Below, in pieces: positions 47,007-55,924 of a DNA stretch of 64,000 bases (positions within the stretch are counted from its first letter, which is position 1; every line of letters begins with the position of its first letter). A model generated the notes under the pieces. That model ran no database searches. It worked only from the letters and a program-made list of their open reading frames with translations, and was not told where the DNA came from. Both the position numbers and the translations under genes were made by a program. Source of the stretch: Niallia circulans NBRC 13626. GTDB taxonomy: Bacteria; Bacillota; Bacilli; Bacillales; Cytobacillaceae. The stretch spans positions 62,001 through 126,000 of the forward strand of contig NZ_BCVE01000004.1 in NCBI RefSeq assembly GCF_001591585.1, in the 5' to 3' direction.

Positions 47007-47330
47007 ATTTTATCCCTCACTTCAACAACTGTTTGTCCATAAGTATTGTCAGAGCTTAGTAAATTTATTCCTATTTTCAAAGGATTATTTTTTTCATACG
47101 ATTTTCTCTTTGCATTCCAGTTTTCTAGTAATAGACATATAAATAGCGGAATATCATTTTTCTCTTTAAATATATTGCCAAAGTTCATCCTTAAATGGAA
47201 CGATTCTTTTTTACTAGGTTAGTTTCGGATTCATCCATGCCACTTTTATAACCTATTAACATAATATGTACAAACTTTCGTTAACATGTCTTTTTCTTTT
47301 TGTTAAGAGGAGATTCCCTTTCGTGTTTCC
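47007..47330. other. Gap upstream of yjbA
   Basis: A 69-codon open frame (46979-47188, minus) spans part of this gap, but its ATG has AAGG directly abutting it and the product has no recognisable feature, so I do not call it. The rest is AT-rich and presumably holds the yjbA promoter. Confidence 0.4.
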
Positions 47331-47332
47331 AT

Positions 47333-47364
47333 AAAAATAGCGAGCCATTTTGCTAAACTCGCCA
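47333..47364 (-). terminator. Terminator of yjaZ
   Basis: GCGAG/CTCGC with a loop of 13 nt, followed on the minus strand by TATTTTT. It lies 20 bases behind the yjaZ stop. Confidence 0.65.
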
Positions 47365-47383
47365 TTCAAATAGTAGTGTGATT

Positions 47384-48139
47384 TTACAAAAAAGCTTCAC
47401 TTTTAATTGTGAAATAATCTTTTTCTAAGATTTTGTGCTTGGAATGTAATGAATTAACAAGATAAAAACCTGTATTATAGCCAATAAGGCGTGGATAGCG
47501 TCTATAACCGTACAATAAATCATCATGTTTCTCTTCTGTTTTTTTTACATGTAAATATTCCTTAAGCTCCGTCTCCCAAAATTGCTTTATTTCTTCTTCA
47601 TTATATAAGTGACACCAAGTGGCATTATAAGCTTCTCCGCAGTTTTCTTTCACCGCAAGTTCTGCTAACCCTTCCATTATGATGGAATCTAATAAAGTAT
47701 AATCTTCTATAGCTTTTTTTTGGTAATGAATTCGGCATACATGATGATATTCATGAATAAAAAGGGCTTCTAGCTCTTTTTCATTTTCTACATCACCAAT
47801 AAATAAGAAAAGCTGATCAGGAAATGATACACCCGATTTATTTTCTTCTCCTCTCCATGAAGACTGAAAGGGAAATACATATATGGGTATATCTGGTCCC
47901 TTCCATTTTTTTTTATACTTTGAAAAAATCCGCTCTAATTTATTCCACGTATCTTGTTCCTTCATCTTCTCAAATGCTTGTCTCGAATGTCTTGATGGCT
48001 TATACATTCCAAATCTCATTAAATATCGATATATATTTTGAGGCTTATCTCCATCAAATGCTGATTGAAAATGTGCACATATTGTAGTTGGTTCATAAAA
48101 ATTATCTTCTAACCATTTATTTGTTTTGATTACCCCCAC
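47384..48139 (-). CDS. yjaZ: DUF2268 putative Zn-dependent protease YjaZ
   Basis: A 251-residue protein of the DUF2268 (YjaZ) family. The zinc-protease motif is LEALFIHEYHHVCRIHY (HExxH) near residue 128, and a downstream Glu in MEGLAELAVKENCG would be the third ligand. There is no signal peptide. GTG 48139 follows AGAGGGGAAATAGCG. Similar proteins are proposed metalloproteases, but substrates are not known. It is a single-gene unit with terminator. Confidence 0.87.
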   Translation of the reverse strand: MGVIKTNKWLEDNFYEPTTICAHFQSAFDGDKPQNIYRYLMRFGMYKPSRHSRQAFEKMKEQDTWNKLERIFSKYKKKWKGPDIPIYVFPFQSSWRGEENKSGVSFPDQLFLFIGDVENEKELEALFIHEYHHVCRIHYQKKAIEDYTLLDSIIMEGLAELAVKENCGEAYNATWCHLYNEEEIKQFWETELKEYLHVKKTEEKHDDLLYGYRRYPRLIGYNTGFYLVNSLHSKHKILEKDYFTIKSEAFL

Positions 48140-48276
48140 CGCTATTTCCCCTCTTCACTCATTTTTTCCTATTCATTTAAACAGTATATGGATTTCAAAA
48201 TTAGAGGTTCCATAGCTGGCAGTGTATGATACTATTTAACCTTGATAGCAGCCAGTCTTTTCAAAACTACCTATAC

Positions 48277-48333
48277 AAAAAGGGATAGACAATAAAGAAC
48301 TCCACTCCCAGTTCTTCTTGTCTATCCCTTTTC
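48277..48333 (-). terminator. Terminator of the perR-like operon
   Basis: AAAAAGGGATAGACAA pairs with TTGTCTATCCCTTTT around a 25-nt loop. T tracts on both strands. It starts 34 bases after the 38-residue gene. Confidence 0.85.
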
Positions 48334-48366
48334 TCTGTAATCGAAATAAATTTATATATCTAGCTT

Positions 48367-48483
48367 TTATTTCTGTAAATCTTTCAATATTCTACTTCCA
48401 CATCCACATCGGATGGAATGCTTCAATTTTTTTATTGGTTGTTTACATTCTAAACAAATATTTTCTTTTTTTCGTTCACGCAT
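48367..48483 (-). CDS. 38-residue zinc-ribbon protein coupled to the PerR-like gene
   Basis: ATG 48483 overlaps the last 8 bases of the PerR-like gene (ATGCGTGA), so translation is coupled. The product is RERKKENICLECKQP, a short basic linker, and HSIRCGCGSRILKDLQK. The four Cys make a CxxC-x11-CxC zinc-ribbon. The ending IRC-GCGSRIL closely recalls the archaeal/eukaryotic RNA polymerase subunit P (Rpb12) signature IRCxxCGSRIL, with one residue fewer between the last cysteines. A terminator follows. Function is unknown; binding to nucleic acid or to the regulator is a guess. Confidence 0.55.
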   Translation of the reverse strand: MRERKKENICLECKQPIKKLKHSIRCGCGSRILKDLQK

Positions 48484-48898
48484 TTGAACACTGCTCACAG
48501 GTTCCATAAAATTGGAGGCTGTGGGAACTGATATGGAACTTAGATATGGATTTCGCAAATGCCTCTACCTCCCTTAAAGTAGGATACCAAATATCCACTA
48601 TTTCTCCACAATTGCTACAGACAATATGATAATGATCCTCTTTCTTCCATTCATATTTACTTAATCCTTCTCCGAATTGTATCTCTTTTAATAACTGTAA
48701 TTCCGTAAATAGATGGACATTATTATAAACAGTTGTAATACTTACCGAAGGCATATTCTCATTTAGGACATGGTAAATTTCATCTACTGTCCAATGCTTG
48801 TTGTCTTTAGAAAGTATGTTAATTAATTCTAGCCGTTGTGGTGTTAAACGTATATTTTTTTCTTTTAAGAGGTTTTTAGCTCTTTCTATACTAAGCAT
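48476..48898 (-). CDS. Fur-family regulator, PerR-like
   Basis: A 140-residue Fur-family repressor. The winged helix is RLTPQRLELINILS and SITTVYNNVHLF. The structural zinc Cys pairs are C94/C97 and C134/C137. The PerR metal-site equivalents are H35, H89, H91 and D102 as expected, but at the place of PerR Asp85 (RFDF) it has Glu83 (KYEW). The best match overall is PerR: DHYHIVCSNCGEIVDI, then FHISSHSLQFYGTCEQC. It may sense metal rather than peroxide. An inverted repeat overlies its promoter, suggesting autoregulation, and it overlaps a 38-residue downstream gene. Confidence 0.85.
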   Translation of the reverse strand: MLSIERAKNLLKEKNIRLTPQRLELINILSKDNKHWTVDEIYHVLNENMPSVSITTVYNNVHLFTELQLLKEIQFGEGLSKYEWKKEDHYHIVCSNCGEIVDIWYPTLREVEAFAKSISKFHISSHSLQFYGTCEQCSNA

Positions 48899-49009
48899 AG
48901 AATTCTTCCTTTCTACGTAATATGCTAGTTCACCTTCTTAAGAAAGCGTTTTCTTTCTAAGCTGATTCACTCCGAATTTTCTATGTTAAATAATAGAATT
49001 ATAGTTTTA

Positions 49010-49060
49010 ATTATATACACTTTATAATAATAGTCAATATTAATTTAAAATTATTATAAA
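49010..49060 (-). promoter_or_regulatory. Promoter and inverted-repeat operator of the PerR-like gene
   Basis: On the minus strand TTGACT (49037-49032), a 16-base spacer and TATAAT (49015-49010) make a good sigma-A promoter. A perfect 11 bp inverted repeat TTTATAATAAT (49021-49031) / ATTATTATAAA (49050-49060) flanks the -35. 49045-49059 matches the PerR/Fur box TTATAATnATTATAA at 13 of 14 defined bases. Repression by the gene product is inferred. Confidence 0.75.
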
Positions 49061-49088
49061 TAAAGAGTCGATGATTTATTTTTGTAAT

Positions 49089-49136
49089 AAAAAAACTGCT
49101 AAGCCTCGATTTATAAATGAAGCTTAGCAGTTTTTT
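49089..49136 (-). terminator. Terminator of fabH-fabF
   Basis: A 15 bp stem AAAAAACTGCTAAGC / GCTTAGCAGTTTTTT with a 16-nt loop, 32 bases after the fabF stop. Confidence 0.9.
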
Positions 49137-49167
49137 ATTAAATGCTCTTTCAAACAAAAACCATTAA

Positions 49168-50409
49168 TTATTGATATTTTTTAAACACAATTGTAGCGTT
49201 ATGACCACCGAATCCTAGGGAATTACTCATTGCTACATTTACTTCTTGTTTTCTATGTGTGTTGATAACATAGTCTAGATCACAATCTGGATCTGCTGTT
49301 TCAAAATTAATCGTTGGTGGCACGATGCTATCTTTTATGGCTAATACGCTAAAAATAGCTTCTATTCCCCCTGCTGCACCTAGTAAGTGACCTGTCATTG
49401 ATTTGGTTGAACTCATTGGTACTTTATAAGCATAGTCTCCAAATACTTCTTTGACAGCCATTGTTTCAAACTTATCATTATAAGCAGTACTTGTACCATG
49501 GGCATTAATATATGAAACATCTTCTGGAGTAAGTCCTGCATCATTGATTGCCATTTTCATTGCTCTTGCTCCACCTTCGCCTCCTGGTGCAGGGGAAGTA
49601 ATATGATAAGCATCTCCAGTTGAACCATATCCAACTATTTCTGCATAGATTTTAGCTCCTCTTGCTAATGCATGCTCTAATTCTTCTAGAACAACAATTC
49701 CTGCTCCTTCTCCAATAACAAAGCCATCACGATTTGCATCAAATGGTCGGCTTGCTGTTTTCGGATCTGGGTTAAAGGATAAGGCCGTATTTGCACAGAA
49801 GCCTGCTACTGACATTTTAGTAATCGGCGCTTCAGCTCCACCAGTAATCATCGCATCTGCATCGCCACGCTGAATTACTTTAAAGGCATCTCCGATTGAG
49901 TTTGTTCCCGTTGCACAAGCAGTAACTGTACAAGAATTCACGCCTCTTGCTCCTAATGTAATAGATACCTGTCCTGATGCCATATCTGGAATTAACATTG
50001 GTACGAAGAAAGGACTTACTCGTTTATATCCTCTTTTTTGGAAAGTTTCATATTGATTTTCGAATGTCTCCATTCCGCCAATACCTGACCCAATCCAAAC
50101 CCCAACACGCGGTGCATTTTCATCAGTGATTTGCAATTCAGCATCCTTTACAGCCATCAGGGAAGCTGCGACTGCATATTGTGTAAAGCGATCCATTTTT
50201 CTAGCATCTTTTTTATCCATAAAATCCTCTGGATTAAAGTCCTTCACTTCTGCTGCAACTTTAGCTGGATATTCATCTGCATTTATTCTAGTTAATGGGC
50301 CAATTCCAGAAACTCCCGCAACAATATTTTTCCAGGTAGTTATTGCATCATTACCAAGCGGTGTTACAGCACCAATACCAGTAACAACTACTCTTTTATT
50401 TGTACTCAT
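49168..50409 (-). CDS. fabF: 3-oxoacyl-[acyl-carrier-protein] synthase II
   Basis: A 413-residue beta-ketoacyl-ACP synthase II, the elongating condensing enzyme. Active-site Cys is in [14 protein letters not shown] near residue 164, the two His in HGTSTAYND and [12 protein letters not shown]. The start is [19 protein letters not shown] with a normal SD. It follows fabH after 70 bases in one operon that begins at the FapR-type operator at 51663-51681. Length is normal. Confidence 0.97.
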   Translation of the reverse strand: MSTNKRVVVTGIGAVTPLGNDAITTWKNIVAGVSGIGPLTRINADEYPAKVAAEVKDFNPEDFMDKKDARKMDRFTQYAVAASLMAVKDAELQITDENAPRVGVWIGSGIGGMETFENQYETFQKRGYKRVSPFFVPMLIPDMASGQVSITLGARGVNSCTVTACATGTNSIGDAFKVIQRGDADAMITGGAEAPITKMSVAGFCANTALSFNPDPKTASRPFDANRDGFVIGEGAGIVVLEELEHALARGAKIYAEIVGYGSTGDAYHITSPAPGGEGGARAMKMAINDAGLTPEDVSYINAHGTSTAYNDKFETMAVKEVFGDYAYKVPMSSTKSMTGHLLGAAGGIEAIFSVLAIKDSIVPPTINFETADPDCDLDYVINTHRKQEVNVAMSNSLGFGGHNATIVFKKYQ

Positions 50410-50479
50410 GACTTTTTCTCCTTTTTTGTAATTATCATCAACTTAAAAAGTATATTCTATTTATATAGGAAGAAATTTA

Positions 50480-51418
50480 TTATCTGCCCCAGCGCATTGC
50501 AATCGCGCCCCATGTCAAACCTCCACCAAAACCAACCATTACAAGTACATCATCATCTTTGATTTTACCAGCTTCTAGTTCCTCCACCAATGAAATCGGA
50601 ATAGATGCTGCACTTGTATTTCCATATTTATGAACCGTTTTCGATAGTTTTTCTTCTGGTAAGTTTAATCTTTGTCTGGATGCTTCCATTATGCGAATAT
50701 TAGCTTGGTGGGGAATAAGAAAGTCTACGTCTTCTTTAGATAATCCAGCTTTCACCAAAACATTCTCACTGCTTTCTCCCATTTGGCGAACAGCAAATTT
50801 AAAAACTTCTCTACCATTCATGTAAATATAGTCTTCCTCATCTAAATAAAGATGTTTTCCACCTGAACCATCTGCCCCTAGCTCAAAAGAAAGAATGCCT
50901 CTTCCTTCAGAAACCTTCCCTAATACAGCAGCTCCTGCACCATCACCAAAGAGAACAGCAGTATTGCGATCTTCCCAGTTCGTAATTTTAGAAAGCTTTT
51001 CTACCCCAACAACAAGTATATATTTATAAACACCTGTATCAATAAATTGTTGGGCAGTTATCATCCCATACATAAAACCTGCACATGCAGCACTTAAATC
51101 CATCGCTGCTGCTTTTTTAGCTCCTAGTTTTTCTTGAATCATACAGGCAACAGAAGGGAATGATTGATCTGGCGTAACAGTTGCCACCATAATCATATCA
51201 ATATCTTCTGGGTGAATACCTGCATCATCAATTGCTTTCTTTGCTGCAGCTAATGCAATATCAGATGTATCTGTATTGTCGTCTGCAATTCTTCGTTCTT
51301 CTATCCCAGTTCTTGTTCTAATCCATTCATCATTCGTATCAACCATTTTTTCTAAATCAAAGTTTGTTAAAATTTTCTCTGGAAGTTCACGGCCAATACC
51401 AATTATTCCTGTTCCCAA
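50480..51418 (-). CDS. fabH: 3-oxoacyl-[acyl-carrier-protein] synthase III
   Basis: A 312-residue FabH that starts fatty-acid synthesis by condensing acyl-CoA with malonyl-ACP; in Bacillus it favours branched primers. The active-site Cys is in [13 protein letters not shown] near residue 113, then His in [12 protein letters not shown] and Asn in [13 protein letters not shown] 51418 is chosen: AAGGAG lies 9 bases upstream and the product [16 protein letters not shown] then fits the family start exactly. It opens the fabH-fabF operon under FapR. The gene normally lies behind med and comZ. Confidence 0.96.
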   Translation of the reverse strand: MGTGIIGIGRELPEKILTNFDLEKMVDTNDEWIRTRTGIEERRIADDNTDTSDIALAAAKKAIDDAGIHPEDIDMIMVATVTPDQSFPSVACMIQEKLGAKKAAAMDLSAACAGFMYGMITAQQFIDTGVYKYILVVGVEKLSKITNWEDRNTAVLFGDGAGAAVLGKVSEGRGILSFELGADGSGGKHLYLDEEDYIYMNGREVFKFAVRQMGESSENVLVKAGLSKEDVDFLIPHQANIRIMEASRQRLNLPEEKLSKTVHKYGNTSAASIPISLVEELEAGKIKDDDVLVMVGFGGGLTWGAIAMRWGR

Positions 51419-51808
51419 AGCTTTCAGCTCCTTTATAGTCACCGGTTATCCGGTATATGTTTCGTTTATGACTGTTAATTAGTATAAACAGTCTTTTCAT
51501 TAAATCCTATTAGAATGATTGCTTAAATGATGCCAGTCTGTTGAGTTTAAATCGGTGCCTTTGGTAATTCACAGACAAAGAAGCTTATACCGTTTTCTTC
51601 GTTTATTCTCACTGTTATTCCAAAGAAAACATTATTCATACAGTATTATATTATTATCAATTATTATGACTTGGTACTAATTTTATCAAATTCCTCTACC
51701 CTTTTGCAACATATTTTACTTTCTATTACATTGGTCTAAGCATTCCTTGATATTTATCATAGCATATTAAGAGCATCATTCCATAATCGTGAAATAGGAG
51801 GAAATAGT
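51419..51808. other. Divergent regulatory region fabH / 51809 gene
   Basis: About 390 AT-rich bases with the FapR-type operator, a -10-like TATAAT on the minus strand near 51645-51650, and the SD of the plus-strand gene at 51797-51802. No ORF between. Confidence 0.6.
51663..51681 (-). promoter_or_regulatory. FapR-type operator of fabH-fabF
   Basis: On the minus strand ATTAGTACCAAGTCATAAT matches the fabI operator at 16 of 19 positions; the right half has two changed bases. It lies upstream of a -10-like TATAAT. FapR control of fabHF is known in B. subtilis. Confidence 0.75.
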
Positions 51809-52207
51809 GTGGAGGATCTTAAAGAGGAATTCTATGATGAAAAAGATAATGAAAAAATAGAAGAGGAAGAGACAGCAATTGATCACTTTTCCATGTTTAT
51901 GTTTGGTACAAACCGTCAATCTGTTAGAAAAAAGCAGCAGGTTGAACATTTCCAGCATAACGACAAACAACCATCCTACAGCAGAAGAGAGAAAGGGGAT
52001 GATTGGATTCTTGGAAGAAGTGGCGGAAAAACACAGCAAGTAGAAGAAAAAGATGAAAATGTAAATATTGATGCGGTTGCAAATTTTTTAAATCAAATTG
52101 ACTTGGAACTTCTGATAAAAAACGTTGATTTGTTAATGACATCAGCAAATGACTTAAAACCTATTTTTAAGAAAATTACCCCATTTATAAAAAAATGGAT
52201 GGATTAA
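51809..52207 (+). CDS. Hypothetical acidic protein, divergent from fabH
   Basis: A 132-residue protein starting at GTG 51809 behind AGGAGGAAATAGT. The N-terminal 80 residues are acidic and low in complexity. The C-terminal 50 residues form two amphipathic helices (VANFLNQIDLELLIKNVDLLM and LKPIFKKITPFIKKWMD), which recalls VrrA/YqfQ- or YppG-like tails of Bacillaceae spore proteins, without certainty. Its place equals that of yjzB in B. subtilis, but I cannot confirm homology. The reverse frame is a shadow. Confidence 0.65.
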   Translation: MEDLKEEFYDEKDNEKIEEEETAIDHFSMFMFGTNRQSVRKKQQVEHFQHNDKQPSYSRREKGDDWILGRSGGKTQQVEEKDENVNIDAVANFLNQIDLELLIKNVDLLMTSANDLKPIFKKITPFIKKWMD

Positions 52208-52271
52208 CTTTGCAAAATATCATTACTTGTTAATCCATCCTCTTTTATGATTTTTAATTTTTACTAACGGA

Positions 52272-53048
52272 TCAAATGATTCCACATAAGTGTAATTCAT
52301 TTACGATACCATCCTCGTCGTTACTAGTTGTAACATAGCTGGCTGATTTTTTTACAATATCAAATGCGTTTCCCATTGCAACTGGATATTTAACGAGTTC
52401 AAACATTTCTAAATCATTTAATCCGTCTCCAAATGCATACGTATTCTCAACAGAACAATTTAAATGAGTTAACAAATACTTTATGCCTGTTGCCTTTGAC
52501 CTTCCTTTGGGGTAGATATCACATCCATAAGGTGAATTTCTTATAAACTGAAAATGTGGGAACTTCTCCTGATAATAGACTTCTTCATCTGGTTCACAAA
52601 AAATTAACATTAAATGAATGGGTTCTTGATTGTACAAGCCTTCATTTATAGGAGGATATTTCCCACCTACTCTTTCATAATTCTTCCTAATTAAAGTAGC
52701 CCCCTCATTTGTAACGCAAATCTTTTCCGCATTATAGAACGCCATTTCATGCCTATTTTTCATTGCATCCAGATGAAGTTCTTTTACTACACTTACTTCT
52801 AATGGATTTTCATAAATCGTTGTTCCTTTATACACTACATACTGTCCATTCATAGCAACTACTGAATTAATACCTGTAGCTTCTAATATATATCCTATTT
52901 CCATTAATGTTCTACCTGTAGCTATAATAGGCTCAACACCGTTTTCCTTTAATTTTTTTATTGCCGCAATGGAACTATCTGACACAGTAAGCTTACTAGT
53001 CAGAAGTGTTCCATCTAAATCAAAAAATACAATTTTGTTCGTTTCCAT
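52272..53048 (-). CDS. Cof-type HAD superfamily phosphatase
   Basis: A 258-residue HAD phosphatase of the Cof/YwpJ group. Motif I is FFDLDGTLLTSK with the nucleophile Asp near residue 10, motif II is in IIATGRTLMEI, and motif III is FGDGLNDLEMFELV. A C2-type cap domain lies between. It is the last gene of the sorbitol operon, 20 bases after the transaldolase-like gene, so it likely removes phosphate from a sugar phosphate, but the substrate is not shown. SD GGAGCGAAAC precedes the start. Confidence 0.85.
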   Translation of the reverse strand: METNKIVFFDLDGTLLTSKLTVSDSSIAAIKKLKENGVEPIIATGRTLMEIGYILEATGINSVVAMNGQYVVYKGTTIYENPLEVSVVKELHLDAMKNRHEMAFYNAEKICVTNEGATLIRKNYERVGGKYPPINEGLYNQEPIHLMLIFCEPDEEVYYQEKFPHFQFIRNSPYGCDIYPKGRSKATGIKYLLTHLNCSVENTYAFGDGLNDLEMFELVKYPVAMGNAFDIVKKSASYVTTSNDEDGIVNELHLCGII

Positions 53049-53068
53049 ATTTGTTTCGCTCCATTTAT

Positions 53069-53746
53069 TTACTTAAGAAGGGGATTCCCAGCCTTTCCAA
53101 ACGTATCCTCCCACTGACTCTGAAAGACTCTAACATCTCTAGTAGTTGCTGGAAAATCAATTAATTTTTCAATTATTTCAGGAGCTACAGTTATGGTATG
53201 AGCTCCAGTTAAACATGCTTCATAGCCCTGTTGAACGTTTTTAAAACTTGCCGCTAATACTTCGGTACTAATTTTATGTGTGGTAAACAGAGTAACTATT
53301 TCACTCACTACACGAATGCCATCTCCTAATAAATCATCAATCCGATTAACATAAGGAGCAACATACTTTGCTCCTGCTTTTGCCGCGATTAACGCTTGAA
53401 ATGGAGTATATATGGTTGTGGCTAACGTTGGTATTTTTTTTGCAGTTAACGCTTTTATTGCTTTTATTCCTTCTTCCGTAACAGGAATTTTTATAATTAT
53501 CTTCCCTGAAATCCTTGTTTGGAAATACTCAGCTTCCTTTACTATTTCACTTGCATTATCTGCAATAACTTGAATAAAAAGCTCTTTATCTTCTCCTAGA
53601 ATTTTCCGAATATCTTGAAGAACTTGAATATAGGGCTTTTTTTCCTTTACGAGAATAGAAGGATTAGTAGTCACACCAGAAATAGGATAATATTCATTTA
53701 TTCTTTCAATTTGCTCAAGATTTGCTGAATCAATATATAGTCTCAC
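53069..53746 (-). CDS. Transaldolase-like / fructose-6-phosphate aldolase (TalC/FSA family)
   Basis: A 225-residue class I aldolase of the small transaldolase (TalC/FSA) family. The Schiff-base Lys is in KIIIKIPVTEEG near residue 87, and KYVAPYVNRIDDLLGDG and TNPSILVKEKK are family motifs. It could exchange dihydroxyacetone between sugar phosphates made from sorbitol. Transaldolase and FSA activity cannot be told apart here. It lies 148 bases behind the EIIA gene; the gap has no terminator I can see. Confidence 0.88.
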   Translation of the reverse strand: MRLYIDSANLEQIERINEYYPISGVTTNPSILVKEKKPYIQVLQDIRKILGEDKELFIQVIADNASEIVKEAEYFQTRISGKIIIKIPVTEEGIKAIKALTAKKIPTLATTIYTPFQALIAAKAGAKYVAPYVNRIDDLLGDGIRVVSEIVTLFTTHKISTEVLAASFKNVQQGYEACLTGAHTITVAPEIIEKLIDFPATTRDVRVFQSQWEDTFGKAGNPLLK

Positions 53747-53894
53747 GGAAAGATTCTCCTCTTTTCTTTTTAAAAAAATTTGGCAAAAAATTAAAAATAG
53801 AAGATTCCCAATTCATTATCTACTTGCACCTTATTTTTACTTAACTCATTGCAATGATTATAATTTCTAATTGGAAATCTCCTATCGAATCTTT

Positions 53895-54260
53895 TTACTC
53901 GGAAACAATTCGTATTTTCGTACCAATTTCTAAAACTGGCATGTCTTTATCCTCTATATAAAGAGTACCAGGAAGTTCAGGAGTTGTAGCCCCATTAAAG
54001 CGTAATGTAATATGTCCCATAGATGTTAAATTTTGTTCTACAATCTCACCAACAGATGTTATTTCATATGATTCATTATTTATCATTACTTTTTGACCTG
54101 TTTTTATCTTATCCTTGACACCAACCACTTCAATTCCGTAGCAAAATTCTGCTAATTCTTTAGGTGCTCCTTCTCCAAAGAGAATGATCATCTTTTCTTC
54201 TAGAAAGCTTGTGGCTAATGGCCCTATACTATTAATTGTGTTTTCGTAAATTGTTTTCAT
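53895..54260 (-). CDS. gutA: PTS sorbitol-specific EIIA component
   Basis: The 121-residue sorbitol EIIA (SrlB/GutA). It matches MKTIYENTINSIGPLATSFLEEKM, ILFGEGAPKELAEFCY (phospho-His in other members lies next to this region) and VGEIVEQNLTSMGHITLRFNGATTPELPGTLYIE. I take ATG 54260, which gives the usual family start; the frame runs on to 54338, inside gutB, and the start is not certain. A perfect SD GGAGG lies upstream in front of a short out-of-frame ORF (see findings). It passes phosphate from HPr to EIIB. Confidence 0.85.
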   Translation of the reverse strand: MKTIYENTINSIGPLATSFLEEKMIILFGEGAPKELAEFCYGIEVVGVKDKIKTGQKVMINNESYEITSVGEIVEQNLTSMGHITLRFNGATTPELPGTLYIEDKDMPVLEIGTKIRIVSE

Positions 54261-54318
54261 CTTAACCGGCATATTGATATGCCATTCGCCTCCATTAGTT
54301 GTTTTATTATCCTCTTTC

Positions 54319-55341
54319 TTAATTACTATATAATCCAAAGCTTGCTAACCAAGCAACGAATACTCGTGGTACCCCTATTAAAAATCTTGAATATAATACG
54401 GACGGTACCCCTACTTCCACTGTTTCCGCTTCTGCCTCTGCTAGACCTAACCCGACAGGAATAAAATCTGCTGCACATTGTGTATTTATAGCAAAAACTG
54501 CAGGTAACGCTAAGTTCGGTGGAATATTACCCTTACCAATTTCAACACCTATTAAAGTTCCGATAATTTGGGCAATTACCGCCCCAGGTCCCAATAACGG
54601 TGATAGAAATGGTAAAGAGCATATTAAACCAATTAATAAGAGACCAATAATGTTTCCTGCTAATGGAGACATTAAATTAGCGAATACGTTTCCAATTCCG
54701 GAACCTTGAATGATACCAATTAATAATGATACAAATGCCATAAATGGAATAATTGTATTAATTAATGTTTGAACTGCTTCACGACCAGCTTGATAAAAAG
54801 TACTGATTACTTTCCCTGCTCCAAGCCCTATTTTTGTTAGAAGTCCTTGTTTATGATTTTCAGCCAAAGTTTGAGAGATTTTTTTGTCTGTACTATATTT
54901 ATACTCTTTCTTAGGTATATTATCTTCTTTATCTACTGAACTCGCATTCTCCAAGACAGCTTCGTTTTCCATAAGTTCAATTTGATTTAATCCTACCGCA
55001 GACACATAAATGTCTTCTGTGATAAATTTTGCTAAAGGGCCGCTTTTTCCTGTAGGCATTATATTAATCGTTGGTATTCTTTTTTGTGGATAAATCCCAC
55101 ATCTTAATGTCCCACCACAATCTATAATTGCAATGGCAATTTGCTCATCAGGTACAGATGTTTTAAATCCATTTACCGGCTCCGCTCCAGTTAATTCCAC
55201 AATTTTATCAACTATATCTGGTTTTGCTCCTCCACCAGTAATATACACAATTTTATTTCTTTGCTCCGTTGGAGTAACTATCAGCGGACCACCAAATCCA
55301 CCATTTCCTTTTTTTATTTTTATCGTTCGATAATGTGCCAT
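54319..55341 (-). CDS. gutB: PTS sorbitol-specific EIIB component
   Basis: A 340-residue sorbitol EIIB (SrlE/GutB). The EIIB domain fills the first 180 residues; the phosphocysteine lies in [21 protein letters not shown] near residue 85. The second half carries membrane segments ([16 protein letters not shown] and INGLLLIG-like) and the EIIC-type [31 protein letters not shown] 55341 follows GGAGG by eight bases. It overlaps the upstream end of the gutA frame. It is the PTS subunit that phosphorylates sorbitol as it enters. Confidence 0.93.
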   Translation of the reverse strand: MAHYRTIKIKKGNGGFGGPLIVTPTEQRNKIVYITGGGAKPDIVDKIVELTGAEPVNGFKTSVPDEQIAIAIIDCGGTLRCGIYPQKRIPTINIMPTGKSGPLAKFITEDIYVSAVGLNQIELMENEAVLENASSVDKEDNIPKKEYKYSTDKKISQTLAENHKQGLLTKIGLGAGKVISTFYQAGREAVQTLINTIIPFMAFVSLLIGIIQGSGIGNVFANLMSPLAGNIIGLLLIGLICSLPFLSPLLGPGAVIAQIIGTLIGVEIGKGNIPPNLALPAVFAINTQCAADFIPVGLGLAEAEAETVEVGVPSVLYSRFLIGVPRVFVAWLASFGLYSN

Positions 55342-55357
55342 ATCGGAATCCTCCATC

Positions 55358-55909
55358 TTAATGATTTAATTTCACTTCGGAATTTAATTTTATTCCTTGC
55401 TGTTTTTCTACCATTTTCGTTGTAAAATCCGTAATCCAACCTGCGAAGAAATTCATAACTAATCCCACTAGGAAGTACCTAGCCGCTAAATCAGCCGTGC
55501 TAAAGCCTAATTGTTCTATTCCTGCGGCAATTCCTAGGAAAATAAATAGCTCTCCTGGGTTAATATGAGGAAATAGCCCATTACTTGTGTGACAGAAATA
55601 AGATGCAGATGCATAATAACTAGGTTTATATTTCTCTGGTAAAAATCTTCCTAACGATAACCCCATTGGATTACCTAACATAAATGTCCCTAATAATGGT
55701 AAAACTAAATATCTTAATAAGGGATTTTTGGAAGAAGCCGACGCTAAACGATTAATACGATTTTCACCTATTAATTGAATGATAGTATTCATCGCTACCA
55801 GTAGTAATAACACTACTGGAACTATACCTGTCATCCAGGAAATGAACGTCTCTGCTCCTGTATCAAATAAATTTCTAAATCCTTCAGCAAACTTTATGAT
55901 ATAATCCAT
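55358..55909 (-). CDS. gutC: PTS sorbitol-specific EIIC component
   Basis: A 183-residue sorbitol EIIC (SrlA/GutC), with about five membrane segments. [28 protein letters not shown] is the usual start, and [27 protein letters not shown] and [19 protein letters not shown] are family motifs. It translocates sorbitol together with EIIB. It lies 15 bases behind gutM and 16 before gutB. Confidence 0.94.
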   Translation of the reverse strand: MDYIIKFAEGFRNLFDTGAETFISWMTGIVPVVLLLLVAMNTIIQLIGENRINRLASASSKNPLLRYLVLPLLGTFMLGNPMGLSLGRFLPEKYKPSYYASASYFCHTSNGLFPHINPGELFIFLGIAAGIEQLGFSTADLAARYFLVGLVMNFFAGWITDFTTKMVEKQQGIKLNSEVKLNH

Positions 55910-55924
55910 GAATTACACCTCTTC

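Noticed and set aside
46979-47188. A 69-codon minus-strand frame just upstream of yjbA
   Set aside because: Its ATG abuts AAGG without spacing, it overlaps yjbA in another frame, and no motif or family is recognisable; it may be chance in AT-rich DNA.
48367-48558. The longer 63-codon version of the zinc-ribbon ORF
   Set aside because: The upstream 25 codons overlap the PerR-like coding sequence out of frame and start from an ATG without SD; the ATG at 48483, overlapping the stop, is more credible.
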